A stretch of DNA of 64,000 nt from Meconema thalassinum (GCA_946902985.2 OX336389.2:1080893788-1080957787), one strand, 5' to 3'; positions 43,775 to 56,645 are shown, counted from the first letter of the stretch. The notes: a model not told the origin generated them from the letters alone. Numbers and translations: made by a program.

Positions 43775-43870
43775 CATGTAATTCTTTCCAGATTACCAGA
43801 TGTGAGAACATGTGTTATTCCCCGCCATTTTATTGGGCACATTAACGTTTTGACCGACTGAAAACCAATT
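43775..43870 (+). mobile_element. Diverged 3' piece of the hammerhead-bearing family
   Basis: 'ccatgtaattctttccag', then 'attttattgggcacatta', then 'gaccgactgaaaa' occur in the same order and spacing as in 41770-41860. Confidence 0.5.
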
Positions 43871-44714
43871 CGTATACATAATTATGACGACAACACCCCA
43901 AAAAGGCTTCTAAAATGTTAATAGCTTTGACCTAGAAGCCAATTATTGTTCATTTGCAACGCTTACTATATTATTAAACAGCAAATATCCCAGCTTTCAT
44001 TGATGTTAGCATAATTGAAAATGTTAATCAAGCACAAAGGATCTATACGCCACTTACCAAAATTAATCAGTCATTGAGATAACATAGTTTGAATGGACAC
44101 AATTTCATGTGCACGAATTTTCATAACAACGCAATTTTCAAAATGATTCAATATTTAAAAAACCACGACTAACTATCTTGTAGCGCTTCGATCCTATGTC
44201 GAATTGCACTACGTCATAATCGGCTTTATTTTCATCATTTTTGCCCCTCGAGGACACAACCCTCGATTTGAATGAAGTCCTACGGCTACAATAGAATTGG
44301 AAGATCAGAAGACGCATTAACTAATATTTGTTGTCATATAGCCTACCTAGGTATACTTTTATATATAGTTTTAGGGTAGTTATTTCTTAAGTATTTTATC
44401 TAATGTTCTGTTTGCCAGACTATTTCTTTCAATTTTCAGTCATTCAAGGTGCTGCTAGCATGATAGAACACAATAAATAACCTAACACATATACATGCCT
44501 TAACTTTATAATGCAACCATAAGCACTCCGTAATATTGGCATACAATATACGAAACCTATATGGAGATATGATTTGAGACAGTGACAAAAGTGGAGTAAA
44601 TGCAGTATCCAGACCAAAAATTGCCCGAACAGTTTCAACAAAGGGTAAAATGTCATATTTTTTATAGAGATAAAGAAAATAAAGATCCAGCAGGAAATAG
44701 CGTAAGTATATCTA
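43871..44714. other. Unassigned AT-rich DNA
   Basis: No repeat or gene recognised. Confidence 0.5.
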
Positions 44715-44990
44715 CCCCTTATTATTCCCGTTTGCTACGGGGCGGGGATGAGATGCGATGAATGTTTCTGTTGCGGATGCCCTTGCTGACGCCAATCTCA
44801 CGAGAGGAGTTGATGAGAGATGAAATCAATGAAACTGGGCAGGGATGTGAAAGGAAGTGGTCGTGGCCTGTTATAAGGTACCGCCCCAGCATTTGACTGG
44901 AGTTCGAAATGGAAAACAATTTCATGGACGGCTGACAGTGGGGCTCAAACAAACGTTTACCCTTTCGACAGATAGCTTTTCCCCATGGCC
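44715..44990 (-). mobile_element. SINE fragment, diverged
   Basis: Reverse of a tRNA-derived SINE: 'ggtaccgccccagcatttg', 'gaaatggaaaacaatttcat' and 'agtggggctcaaacaaacgt' (diverged B box) in reverse order. Confidence 0.5.
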
Positions 44991-45748
44991 TGGTAAATAG
45001 CGTATATGTTGGCGTATTTATTAGGACTATTTTTGCGATCTGTAACTAAGTAAAACAAATGCATTAAGTATGCGTCTTTTTAATACACCAAAATACGAAA
45101 AGCATTGCAACAGCAATTGCTGTGCCTTCAGTTACATAAGGAATTCACTGTAAAACTATCATCATTTTGATGCTATATTCATTATACCTTGCACAACTTA
45201 CTGTTTCAGATACTTTCGCACAATCGCATTTCATTAAACACTCCTTCGAGTTGCTTCCAGTGGGTTTTGCAACAAACTTAAGCGTTACAACCAGCCTATG
45301 TAGGAATGGCAATAGAGCGTAATAATTTCCACCCAATAAATTTGAGTGGAAGTGAACCGTTGACGAAGTAAAGTTTATGGAAGAGATAAGTTAAACATTG
45401 CCATTTAGAGCTATAAACTGCATTTCTGCTGCAGACGTAACACGTTTGTGTAGATGTCAGCAGTAAAGTTTTAACTGTCATATTAAGCCTGGTTTTACGG
45501 CTGGCCCCATCCCGTTTGTCAACAAGCTCGTTTCGCACAGCTCTCCACTGTGAGCCCAGGACATGTTATTAAAATGAAATGCTTCAAGATATCGCGCTTG
45601 TTCACACTACGTTTATCAGCAGCGACAGGAGGGAATACTGAACAACACACGGTTCTCAAACTCTTCTAAACTGCAAAAGGAAAGTTAATATAAAATCAAA
45701 AGTGTTTTTCTATAATAATAATAATCATAATAATAATAATAATTATAA
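44991..45748. other. Unassigned DNA ending in (TAA)n
   Basis: The last part (45713-45747) is a TAA-type microsatellite. Just before it 'aaaatcaaaagtgttttt' resembles the end of repeat X, so a degraded X may precede Helitron A. Confidence 0.4.
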
Positions 45749-48110
45749 CTCGTTGAAACCCGTCAAAACATGACGGACACTGGAAAATATATTTACTGAA
45801 GAAGTTTCTTATATAAGTTACATACTTTGTACAATTACTTTTTGGCAATATTGCAACTTAAAGGGCGTTAAAAGATAGCACTCTGGACATTGCAGCACAC
45901 TGCTGGCCATGACTGAAAACTTGAGGAGATGAATAGAGACTTATAGGTTCCAGAGGTTTCCCTTGAGCTTTACTGATTGTGATAAAGTATGCCAAGCGAA
46001 TGTGAAATTGTTGCCTCTTAAAATAAATTATCCTCTAGGCCTAAGTGTTTTTTCTGAAGGTGTTAAGTCAAGTCGTAGGATTAGAGCTCTCTGCCTAATA
46101 TTAACTAAACTTATTATATCCAACTCCAAGCAATTTCTTACAAATAATGTGATTCCATATAGGAGCCCCTGGGAAAAGTTCCGACTTCTAAGGAGTGTAA
46201 CTATGGCTCAAACCTTTGGAGTATGTGGAAGCGAATCACTCATCTTCAGTCTTTAATCTGACAACCCTGTTGTATGTGTTTGAACTACTGTACAGTACAT
46301 ATATACGTTCTTTAAATAAATATAATTACATAGTTCATTTTTTGGTGCTAGAATGCCACCTTTCGAGAAATTTATTATATCCGTCGCAGAAGTGAATGTT
46401 TCGCCGTAAACATGTCACGACACCTTCATGCGTTGAACTTCTAGCTGGTAATTGAGTAGCATTTGATTCTTCACCATCCACAAAGGAGTAGTCGTTTTTA
46501 ACATGGAGCAAAAAATTGGACAATTCCATTTCATCTGGTTTCGATCACTTGTTTTTATGTAAGCGGCGTATGCCTCTTAAAATAAAATGTCCTTTAGGCC
46601 TAAATGTTTTATTGGAAGGTGTTAAATCAAGTCGCAGGATTAGAGCTCTCTGCCTAATATTAACTGAACTTATTATATCCAAATCCAAGCAATTTCTTAC
46701 ATATTTCTTACAAATAATGTGGTTCCATACAGGAGCCCCTGGCAAAAGTTCCAGAGAGAAGAGCATATGATACAGTTGTGAATAACTGTTTGGCGAGAAG
46801 CGTGCGGCACAACAGGGAAAACGTAACTGAAGTCTCCTCCAAAAACAATAACTTTCCCGCAAAAAGAAATAATGTCGTTACGTATGCTATCTTTTTGATA
46901 GAATATTGTCTGCTGGATTACAAATTAATTTAGAGGTATTTTGAATGTTGAATGTTGCAAAATATTGTTTTTAATATGAAGTGTGCCCTCCCTGATGCAG
47001 GAATTTGTTTTATTCGCAGATCTGACTTGAATACCTTGCGAGGAGTCTAATATATATAAAACTGACTGTAAGAAACGTCGCTTAAATTTTTGGAATATAA
47101 GGAAGAAAATGCGATCATGTGCAATTCCATAAATTCTTATACAATATGGGCCGTATTCATGTGGCACGGTAACATTGGCACCAAAGAAATGAAGGGCAAA
47201 GCATTGTTGTACTGCCGAACATTCTCTCTGAAATTCTTTGAGATAGCCCATCATCTCCAGTGAAAAATTGTTGCAGCCTGTCAAATATTTTATATTCCTG
47301 CAAATCAATTTTACCACCACAACATCCATGGCCAAAGTGACAAAGCGTAGATTTCAGCAAGAGAATTACAATGTAGAACAATGTTTACATTTGATCGTCA
47401 AGGACCCTATACTGTACTGCATATTATCTGTATTTTTTCGGAAATGCCCTATTCATATTGGATTTTAAAAATGGCTCGTATATTCTCTGATTTCCTTCTT
47501 TTTTGCGGCCAATGTTCTTTACGACGAATGGGTTTATTTATAGTAGCATCTCTTCCCAAATTAACGTCATATTCGATAACACTAGAGTGTCCTGCTTCAA
47601 CGGAGCCGCGAAATATTAAATGGCAAATAATACTTCCATTGCCAAAATCAACAGCGTAGTACTCAGTATTCTAAATAAATAATCAATAAACAATTGGCTA
47701 ATACAATGAAGTCAACATGACCAGTGTATTCACCGTCCAGAGACGTTCATACTCAAGTTGGTTGCTGCAGAGAATGCGATGAGACTGATCGCCAATAATA
47801 AAATCCTTATGCTTATCCCTGACAGCGACAATTTCTGCAATATTTTGAAGACGCGGCTGAGGATGACGTTCTTCATTTTGATATAAACTGTACTAAACTG
47901 TTCTAAATAAGCAATTTCCATCACCTGCTATAAGTGCAATCCTTTGCGTTTCGATGAAAATAAATTTTGCAGCGGAGCATAGAATCACTTTGGCTACTAC
48001 TGGAATGAGCATAGGCCTAGACCCACTTCGCCAGTCACCGTAATAGAAGCAGTTTTATGATTATATGGCCCGTGCATGTCAAAACTCGTATTGACACAGG
48101 TGAGCCCACT
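45749..48110 (-). mobile_element. Helitron A, internally deleted and duplicated
   Basis: The minus-strand 3' end has hairpin CCGTCA-tgttt-TGACGG (45760-45776) followed ~8 bases later by CGAG, a damaged CTRR. It keeps helicase 3' coding, a duplicated helicase stretch, and the N-terminal domain, but not Rep. Right boundary set by sequence shared with Helitrons B and C ('agcccactc'). Confidence 0.75.
45960..47660 (-). pseudogene. Remnants of Rep-helicase in Helitron A
   Basis: 46925-47335 reads YKIFDRLQQFF, SFLWCQC-type and EYGPYCIRIYGIAHDRIF in shifted frames, matching the Helitron_like_N region of copy C (YKIFDRLKPFF, HGPYCFKISGIVHHRI). 45960-46540 and 46545-46862 match parts of the PIF1-like helicase, for example CLDLDIISSVNI. 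The ~178-bp segment 46013-46190 is repeated at 46567-46755. The HUH nuclease is missing. Confidence 0.75.
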
Positions 48111-48478
48111 CTTAAGGCTACATTCTTGGCTATCGCCCTGGAGATATGGGTTCGATACTCTGCCAAGAAATGTAATTCTGATCTGAGGGCGAAATCGGGG
48201 CACACTCAGTCTCTTAGCAGAGGAAGGTTCGATTCCCACCTCAACAATCTTGGATGTGGTTTTCCATGGTTTCCCCCTTCCAGTCCAGGCAAATACTGGG
48301 ATGGTTCCTAATTTAAGGCCTCGGTCGTCTCCTTCCCATTCTCCACCTTAATTACAAATACACACATTAATAAAGCCATCACAATAACACAGGTTATCAG
48401 AGAAAATTTTATACACTCACACCAAGTTGCACGGGACTGAGTGATCACGATGTCGGAGGCCTTCAAATGAATTAGGTT
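48111..48478 (+). mobile_element. SINE family A, head truncated, adjoining Helitron A
   Basis: Starts within the head at 'ggctacattcttggctatcg'; B box diverged ('gggttcgatactctgcc'); second B box GGTTCGATTCCCACC intact at 48224-48238; tail complete to 'ggccttcaaatgaattag'. Confidence 0.75.
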
Positions 48479-48539
48479 CGCCAATTGTCTCATGGCGAAA
48501 GCGATTGTGGGCACGCACGAGTGCCTGGAATACTACATT

Positions 48540-49197
48540 TTTCTTTAATAATTTAAAAGTATAATGGCAACGTAATTCGCGGAGAATTAGTTTACGGGAA
48601 TGCTAAGAGTAAAATATGTTTTGACAATGGACTTCTATATGCCAAGGCGATTCTTCGCATGCGTGAATGCCTGTAGCAAGAAAGAAGAATACGGAAATAA
48701 AAATCATGTATCGGAGGGGGGTTCAAACTCCTTCGACGATGCATAATGTAACTCATAGTGTGCAGCGCTACCGCCTGAGCCACTAAACCAATGAAAAGAG
48801 AACGCAATATTAAGCTACATAAACAACATTCCCATTTAAGTGTCAGTTAATTTTTTCAACATTGGCCTTCTTTTATGATTCTATTCCAGTATATATTTCG
48901 TGGAATCATCATAGAAAATATTCCCCTCCTTTATAATTCTCTTAAATAACTATCGCATTAAAATGCGGTGGACTTCTATATGCCAAGGCGATTCTTCGCA
49001 TGCGTGAATGCCAAGAATTTTGTACTTTTCTTTATTAATTAAAAATACACGGTAACATATTTTTTATTTATTTTAAAGACACTCTGCAAATAAACAGGCC
49101 AAGAGCTTTCGTCAGAGTGCTTCACGAAGTCAATCTGTTCAGCCGTACTCTCATTCTCACGGTAACAAAAATCACCTTAGTGTTTTAAATATATAGA
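48540..49197. repeat. Repeat X, copy 1
   Basis: Homologous along its length to 56030-56645 ('agtttacgggaatgc', 'tacggaaataaaaa', 'cgcaatattaag', 'aattaaaa', 'actctgcaaat', 'gtgttttaaatatataga'). Includes a reversed, diverged tRNA-like segment (48715-48795). A 43-bp segment occurs twice with no mismatch (48629-48671 and 48970-49012). Confidence 0.75.
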
Positions 49198-50144
49198 CTA
49201 GTTGAAACCCGTCAAAACATGACGGTCATTGGGAAAATATTTACGGAAGGATTTTCTTATAAGCATTCCTTTGTATGATTACAGAGAAAGATCGACTTTG
49301 CAACATATAACTGCCCATGACTGAAAACTTGATGAGGCAAATAGTGACCTACACGTTCCAGAGTTTCCCCTTGAGCTTTATTGATTGTGATAAATTATGC
49401 CAAGCGATGGGAAATTGGTGGCTCTTAAAAGAAAATGGGAGTATTTTTATGGCATATTTATATTGGATTTTTAAAGTGGCTTCGTATTTTGTCTGATTTC
49501 TCACTTTATTGCGTCAATTTGTAGTTTACATACGACCGGACAATGTTCCTTTTCGTCGAACGGGGTTTTATAGTAGTATTTCTCCCAAAATTAACGTCTT
49601 ATTAGATAACACTATAGTGCCCTGCATCAATGGAGCCGCTAAATATTAAATGACAAATAATACTCCCATTGCAAAAACAACCGTATGGTTAGACTCATTG
49701 TTATGTACTCTAATCAAATAAAATCAGTAAACAATTGGCTTATACAATGAAGTTCAACATGACCAGTGTATTCATCGTCCAGATACTTTCATACTAAGGT
49801 GGTTGCTGAGGAGAATGCGATGAAGCTGTTCGCCAATAATAAAATCCTTATAATTATCCTTGCCAGCAACAATGTTTGCAATAGCTTGCAAATGCAGCTC
49901 AGGGCGATGTTCTTCATTTTGATATAAACAGCACGAAACTTCTCGAAATAAGCAATTTCTATCGCCTGTTATAGGTACAATCCTTTGGGTTTCTATGACA
50001 GCAAACTATGCAGGGGAGCATAGAATCACTTCACCAATTACAGGATGAGCACAGACTCACTTTGCCAGCCACCGTAATGGAGGCAGTTTTAGAATTATAT
50101 GTCCCGTGCATGTCAAAAAACGCATTAACACAGGGAAGCCCACT
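49198..50144 (-). mobile_element. Helitron B, mini-copy with intact 3' terminus
   Basis: The minus-strand 3' end reads hairpin CCGTCA-tgttt-TGACGG (49209-49225) then CTAG (49198-49201), followed by T: a canonical Helitron 3' end in an A/T target. The 947-bp interior joins the helicase 3' end directly to the N-terminal region, deleting Rep and most of the helicase. It has no coding capacity and would depend on trans-acting protein. Confidence 0.85.
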
Positions 50145-50447
50145 ATAAAGACTATATTCTTGGCCATCGACCCAGAGATCCGGATTCATTTCCCTGCTCT
50201 GCCAAGAAATTTAATTCTGGCCTGAGGGCTGGAACGGGACGCACTCAGCCTCGTGAGGTAAAACTGAGGAGAGGTAGGATCGATTCCAACCTTAACTATC
50301 TTGGATGTGTTTCTCTTCGGTTTCCCACTTCCACTCCAGGCAAATACCGGGATGGTTCCTTACTTAAGGCCTCGGCGTTCTCCTTCCCAATCCTCACTTT
50401 AGTTACAGATACACACATTAATACAACCATCACAATAACACAGGTCG
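50145..50447 (+). mobile_element. SINE family A, head truncated, adjoining Helitron B
   Basis: Starts in the head at 'gactatattcttggccatcg', as does the SINE next to Helitron A. Ends abruptly at 'ataacacagg' where an X fragment begins. Confidence 0.75.
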
Positions 50448-50519
50448 GTAACATAATTTTTTCTCTTAAATACACTCCGCAACTCTACAGGCCAATAGCT
50501 TTTGTCAGAGTGCTTTACG
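50448..50519. repeat. Repeat X fragment adjoining Helitron C
   Basis: 'ggtaacataatttttt', 'actctacaggccaatagctt' and 'cagagtgctttacgaagtc' match 49040-49130. The rest of X up to the Helitron terminus is deleted, together with the terminal hairpin. Confidence 0.7.
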
Positions 50520-53500
50520 AAGTCGAAACATGATGGTCAATGGTAAAATAATTACCGAAGGATTTCCTTATATACTACATTCTTTGTACGACTACTTTTT
50601 GGCACTATGGAAACTTTAAGGGCCTCGAAAGATCGCACTCCTGACATTGCAACATATAACTGGCCATGACTGAAAACTTGCTGAGGTAAATAGAGACCTA
50701 CACGTTCGAGAGTTTCCCCTTGAGCTTTATTGATTGTGATACAGAATGCCAAGCGAATTGGAAATTGACGTCTCTTAAAAGAAAATGGAAGGGTGTTGTC
50801 GGATGGTGTTAAATCAACTCGAGGGATTAGATCTCTCTGCCCAACATTATCTCCACTGATTATTCCCAAATCAAAGCAATGTTCATACATATTCTATACA
50901 AATAATCTGGTTCCGTTCAGGAGCCCTTGGGAAACGTTCAGATTTCTGAGAAGCATAACTATGGCTCCAACTTTTAGAGTAAGAATATGTGGAGGCAAAA
51001 CACTTAATTCCAAGGAATTCAAGAATTCTGTAGGAAATTGAAGTAGCTGGCTTTCATCTTCAGTAATTAATCTTTTAACGCTGGTGTATGTTTTTGAACT
51101 ACCGGGTATAAGTTCGATGACTTTCAAATTAATTTCATTACAGTGTTCATTTTTTGGTGTTAGAATGCATACTTTCGAGAAATTGATTATATTTTTCGTA
51201 GAAATGAATGTTTCGCCGTAAATATCAGTCACGATATCATCATGCGCTAAAATTCTGGGTGGTAGTTCAATAACATTTGATTCCTCACCATCTATAGAGG
51301 GGTAGTCACCGTTACCAATTTGTAACAAAAAATTAGAAAATTCAATTTCTTCTGGTTTCAACCGCATGTTTTTATGTAAGCAGCGTATTTTGAAGAAGGG
51401 CCAGAGAGGAGAGTATTTAATACAGTTTTGAATAATTGTTTGGAGAGAAACGTGCGGCACAACAGGCAAAACCTGCCTAAAGTCTCCTCCAAGAACAGTA
51501 ATTGTCCCACCAAATGGAATGTCATTACCCATAATATCTTTTAGGAGACGATTCACACACATCAATGAATGAATATTTGCTATTGGGGCTTCATCCCATA
51601 TTATGAGCCGTGCTAATCGAATATCGTCAGCTGCTATGGAATTTAATTTTAATCCAGACACTGAACTCTCATTTAAATTTAGAGGAATGTTGAATGTACT
51701 GTGTACTGTTCGACCGTTGGGTAGCAAAACAGCGGCTATTCCGGTCCATGCTACTGATATAACATGAAGCCCTAAACTGCAGAACTTTTGTATTAAGCAT
51801 CGGTAAATAAATGTTTTTCCTGTGCCCCCAGCACCGTCAATAAAGAATGCGTTCGTGACAGTTGTGTTGTTATTTTGAAGAACGCTAGTGATTTCATTAA
51901 TAATTGAAAAGTTGTTCCTGGTTTGCTAAGGACATCAGGTCAGCCAAATAAAAAGGGAACACTGGCTCATTAGTAGTTTGATCGTTGGAGTGTGTGTCAG
52001 TACCAACAGGAAAGTTAAATGTTGGGAGAGAGAAACCATGCAATTGCAGAGTTTTATTAATATCTCTGAGAGATAGTTGATAAGCTGTATTTTCGTCTTC
52101 AGACTTTAAATAATCTTCACAGAGAGAGTTTTTGTGCAAGTCCCTTAAGTGACTGGCATTGCAAGGTTGATGAAATATGCATATGTAGGCGAATAACTGT
52201 CTCAGTTGAAAGGGCATTTGGAAAACCGATGCTTCCATCAAACAGCGTTGCCTTTCTGAATCATCGATAAAAAAACCAAACTTACGTGCCATATCCTTAT
52301 ATGTTGGGCAGGTAACACTTTGGTATGTTCGGAGATCCTCAAAGCTTGTGGCACCTACTATATGAAGTAAAAGTAAGCGCAGATGGTATCTTTTGATTCA
52401 GATGGAGAAACATTGTACATACGACCTATTATCTTTTCGAATCTAATTCGTTTTTTCCAAATGCATTTGCATTTATCCCATACATAATGAACGGGTGTTT
52501 AAGGATAAATATATGCACTCCTAGTTGTTGGATTTTGGTTCAGCTGAAACGATGCAGTGAGTTGTGTACTTTTTAACTGAGCCCGTATTAATGCTTTGGG
52601 GGCATCATCGGCATGATAAAATACATCTTGTTGGTCTGGTAAATGGACAGGTAACCGGGCAACAATGTGGGACTGTTCGTGCATGTTGTAACCAAAAATC
52701 CTGTATGCAGCTTCATTTGACCCAATTTATCTAGCATTCAAATACGTAGAAACTTCGTCATGATGTAACATTCCATCGTTTCCCGTGATTTTCAAGTTAG
52801 CGCAATCATGCCCCTTATAAACATATTTATGTATGTATTTGATGCTGTATACACTTGCACAGATTTCGACGATAATATGGGCCTGAAAGTACATCAATAG
52901 ATATCGATTGTATGTAACAATGAAGCGATTGTCGATTTCAACATTGGTGCCTTGTACTCGTTTAGTATATGATCTTCCATTCTGTCGCCTACGGTAAAGT
53001 GGATAGCCGTTCACATTCTCTTTAGTTTCTGGCACAAAGTCTTTTGGAAAACCCTTCTTACATCTTCCATCCCTCATGAAAACTGAATTGGGATTCAGAA
53101 GGCCGCAAGGTCCATGTGCCATGTGTGTCTTTACTAAGTTGTACAATGTTGTATTGGAAGGATCTGGTATTTCTGCAGAAACTGTCATATCAATATCAGA
53201 GATTTCTCGAAATTTACAACTGTCTCGAAGACAAACCAGTAAGTGTATATGAGGTAAAACTCGCTTCTGGAACTCAACCGTGTATAAGAAAGTTTGCACC
53301 TCGCTAAACATTTGCTTTTGATTTATTAAATGCAAGAGTTCCTTCACTTTCGCATGTAAAACGCGAACAACGACATCAGATCTATTGTTTGCATTTTCAT
53401 AAGGTTGGAGGCTAGTAGTAATTTCAGGCCATGATGGGTTGCAAGTGAAATTTATGAAGAGGTCTGGCATGCCAAATTTTCTCACAATTGCCATTGCATC

Positions 53501-55348
53501 CTGACAATTTTGCAACATATTTCTGGGACTACCAATAAAAGTAGAAGGCAAAATAACTATGCGACCAGCTCTTAAACTTTCATTTTCAGCTCTAAAGTGT
53601 AAAGCATCAGCAAGACCAACGTAGGTATCGACACGCAATTTCGTTTGTTGATTGCGAACATATTTTAGTCTATCTCCTTTTATTCGACAATAATAGTCAA
53701 CTATTAATTGTTGGGTAAGTTTACCTGCATTAAGTAAAGGGTTGAAACCTCCTGCGGGAGGACAACCTCGAATCGACAGCCTATACAAAATATATTCACC
53801 CATTGTCATATTTTGCCTAACGTTCGTCTTACGTTTCCCTCCTGTTGGCAGTGAAATATGCCACCCTGTTTCTCCGCAAGGCCAGATTAAAACGTAAGTT
53901 AATGGATCACAATGCATACTGTCAACATCAATTTCCTTTAAAACTCCCTGATTGGAAAATACGGCTATGTGGCGGTGTGAAGCCGGAGCACCGTCTGGTG
54001 TTTCAAAAATAGCTGCAATCTCTGAGGAGGCTGAGTTATTGTAACGTCTAGGATCTTCTTGAGATTCATGGTAAAAGCGCATGACCAAATCTAACGGTTG
54101 ACGGTTTTCTCTTAAAGCCAGTTAATTTTCTTTGCATATTTTTGAATGCATTGTCTTATAAAGTTGAATGTAAGGGTTATTCTCTTGCAAAATATTATTT
54201 AGAATATGAAGTGTACCCTCCCTGATGCAAGAATTCGCTCGATTTGCTAGTCTGATTTGATTAGCTTCTGAGCAGTCTAATATATATAACTGGCCGTAAC
54301 AACTGTCGCTTATATTTTTGGAATATATGGAATAAATGCGATGATGTACAATTCCTGAAATTTTAAAACAATATGGACCGTGTTCAGGTGGTACGGTAAC
54401 ATTGGCACCAAAGGAAACGAAGGACATAGAATTGTTGTACTGCCGAATATTCTCTCTGAAGTTCCTTGAGGTATCATCATTTCCAGTGAAAAATGGTTTA
54501 AGCCTGTCAAATATTTTATATTTCGGCAGATCAATTTTACCATTGCAACAGCAAAGGCCAAAGTAACCAAGCGTAGTTTTTTCGCAAGAGAAGAACAACG
54601 CAGAACAATGTTTACATTCGTTCGGCAAGGACCCAACGCTGTACGGCATAATATCTGGCATTGTTTCTGAAATGGCAGATTTATATTGTATATTAAAAGT
54701 GGTTTCACCTTTTCTCTGATTTCTCATTGTTTTGCGTCTATTTGTAGTTTCCACACGACCGGTTAATGTTCTTTTTCGTCGAATGCGTCTATTTACAGTA
54801 GAATTTATCCCCAAATTAATGTCGTATTCGATCACACTATAGTGTGCTGCATCAACGGAGCCGCTAAACAATAAATGACAAATAACACTTCCATTGCCAT
54901 AATCTACAACGTGGTTAGTCTCATTGTTATGCACTCTAAACAAATAATCATTAAACAATTGGCTTATACAATGGAGTTCAACATGACCAGCATATTCACC
55001 GTTCAGAGCCATAAGATTTTCATACTCAAGTTGGTTGCTGAGGGGAAGGCGATAAGACTCATCGCCAATAATAAAATCCTTTTAAATATTCCAGTCAGCA
55101 ACAATTGTTGTAACAGTTTGCAAACGCAACTCACTATGACGTTCTTCATTTCGATATAAACATTACGAAACTGCTCTAAATAAGCAAATTCCGTCACCTG
55201 TTAATGGTACAATTCTTCGGATATCCATGACAGTAAATTATGAAGAGGAGCATAGAACCACTTCGCCAGTCACCTTAATAATGGAGTTAGTTTTATAATT
55301 ATATTTCCTGTGCGTGTCAAAGGTCGTATTTACACAGGGAAGCCCACT
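50520..55348 (-). mobile_element. Helitron C, near-complete coding copy lacking its 3' terminus
   Basis: About 4.8 kb. Encodes N-terminal zinc-type region, HUH Rep nuclease and PIF1-like helicase in that order on the minus strand. Its 3' end begins 'cgaaacatgatgg', having lost half the hairpin and the CTAG. The 5' end is defined by the block shared with copies A and B ('cacagggaagcccact'). Confidence 0.85.
50552..55012 (-). pseudogene. Helitron Rep-helicase (RepHel), several frame breaks
   Basis: 55012-54122: N-terminal domain with a C-x2-C element (CKHC) and HGPYCFKISG. A single in-frame TAA at 54122 leads into 54088-52727, with the HUH nuclease motif LPHIHLLV (His ~280 and ~282 of this piece) and paired Tyr in YSIKYIHKYVYKGHD (~418, 422). 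A second in-frame TAA at 52727 precedes 52684-52499. After a frameshift come 52292-51897 and, in another frame, Walker A GAGGTGKTF (about 51837-51811) and Walker B LIIWDEAP in the piece starting 51727; an in-frame stop at 50892 precedes the final helicase motif with CITINKAQGETL and YVAMSGVRS. Rolling-circle replication initiator and 5'-3' helicase by family. Only a few lesions separate it from a full frame, but it is inactive as it stands. Confidence 0.9.
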
Positions 55349-56029
55349 CTTAAAGCTGGCAATGAATTATCGAGACAAACCGGCCCAGTAATTCTGCGTA
55401 GTCACTTTCTAGTATGCCATAGTTATGGTATACAAAATGAAAGGTTTAACAATTCGTAGAAGCAGCGATATGTATTCTCGACAGACAACAACTGACCTGG
55501 ACTGACCACCAAAGACTATATAACAGAAAGATCGGAAACACAATACAAATGGCGGTTTCAACATTCGACTGCAGCGGCATCTGCTACTGAAACATAGAAG
55601 TTAATTTGGAAAACAATGGAATCAAAAATAGGCCTACATTTGTAATATCAGAATTTCAACATATGCCTACTGTATATTATTGCCGTATAACTGGTTCATT
55701 AGTGGAATATCATGTAAAAACATTTTGGACATGCCTTGTATGTTTATAAGGCAAAGAAAGAACTGAGGAAAACAAATGAGTACCGTAGCACATGGCGCGA
55801 TTTGAAGACACTCGGAAGTAAGTCGCCCAGGCGGGTGGATTCTAATGTGTTGGAATTCGTACAATCCTTGATTCACAGTCGGCTTAACAGTTTTCCCATG
55901 TGCAACAATATGCCAAAACTTCTGTAGCAATAAAGATAAATAGCCTACCGGTATTGCAAATGTAATCTGTCGAATGTTGGAACTTATAAAGCGTTTCAAT
56001 GAAATTACCATAGCGTTTTAAATTGAGAT
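55349..56029. other. Unassigned DNA between Helitron C and repeat X
   Basis: No SINE A here, unlike next to Helitrons A and B. No gene or repeat recognised. Confidence 0.45.
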
Positions 56030-56645
56030 GGGAACGCAGAATTCCTTAGTTTACGGGAATGCCAAAAGTTAAATGTGTTTTGGCAATATAATAGCAATTG
56101 CAAGACAGGAAAATACGGAAATAAAAAACATGCCGGAAGGTGGATTCGAACCCCTCACATTGGGCGATAAATATACATTAAGAGATCACGTATCTGCCAC
56201 CTGAGCTACCGATCAATTGTTAATGGAGCGCAATATTAAGGCAGTTAAACATCATGCACACTCAAAATTTGATGTCAGTTTACGTTTTTCAACATTTTCT
56301 GCCTGGTATAATTATATTCCAGTGTATATTATGGAAATATCATAAACAATGTTCCCTTCCATTATAATTCTTATACATATCTATGAAATTAAAACGCGGT
56401 GGACTTGTAGCCGCCATGACTGTCATACGGCAAGGCGATTGTGCGCATGCGTGCTAGGCAAGATTACTGAATTTTTGTTTATTAATTTAAAAATATTCTG
56501 TAACATATTTGTTTATTATAAAGAAACTCTGCAAATCTACATGCCAAGAGCTCTCGTTGGAATGCATTACGAAGTCAATCGGTTAAGACGTTATCTCATT
56601 CTCGATGTAACAAAAATCGCCTTAGTGTTTTAAATATATAGATAG
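56030..56645. repeat. Repeat X, copy 2
   Basis: Homologous to 48540-49197; ends in 'ttttaaatatatagatagat', a short tetranucleotide tail, with no Helitron terminus attached. It has the better-preserved tRNA-like segment. Confidence 0.75.
56143..56218 (-). other. tRNA-like segment within repeat X
   Basis: Minus strand has box A GGTAGCTCAGGTGG and box B GGGGTTCGAATCC about 50 bases apart, as in a tRNA or tRNA-derived SINE promoter. The anticodon arm does not fold convincingly, so I do not call a tRNA gene. It suggests that X is, or contains, an older SINE. Confidence 0.55.
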
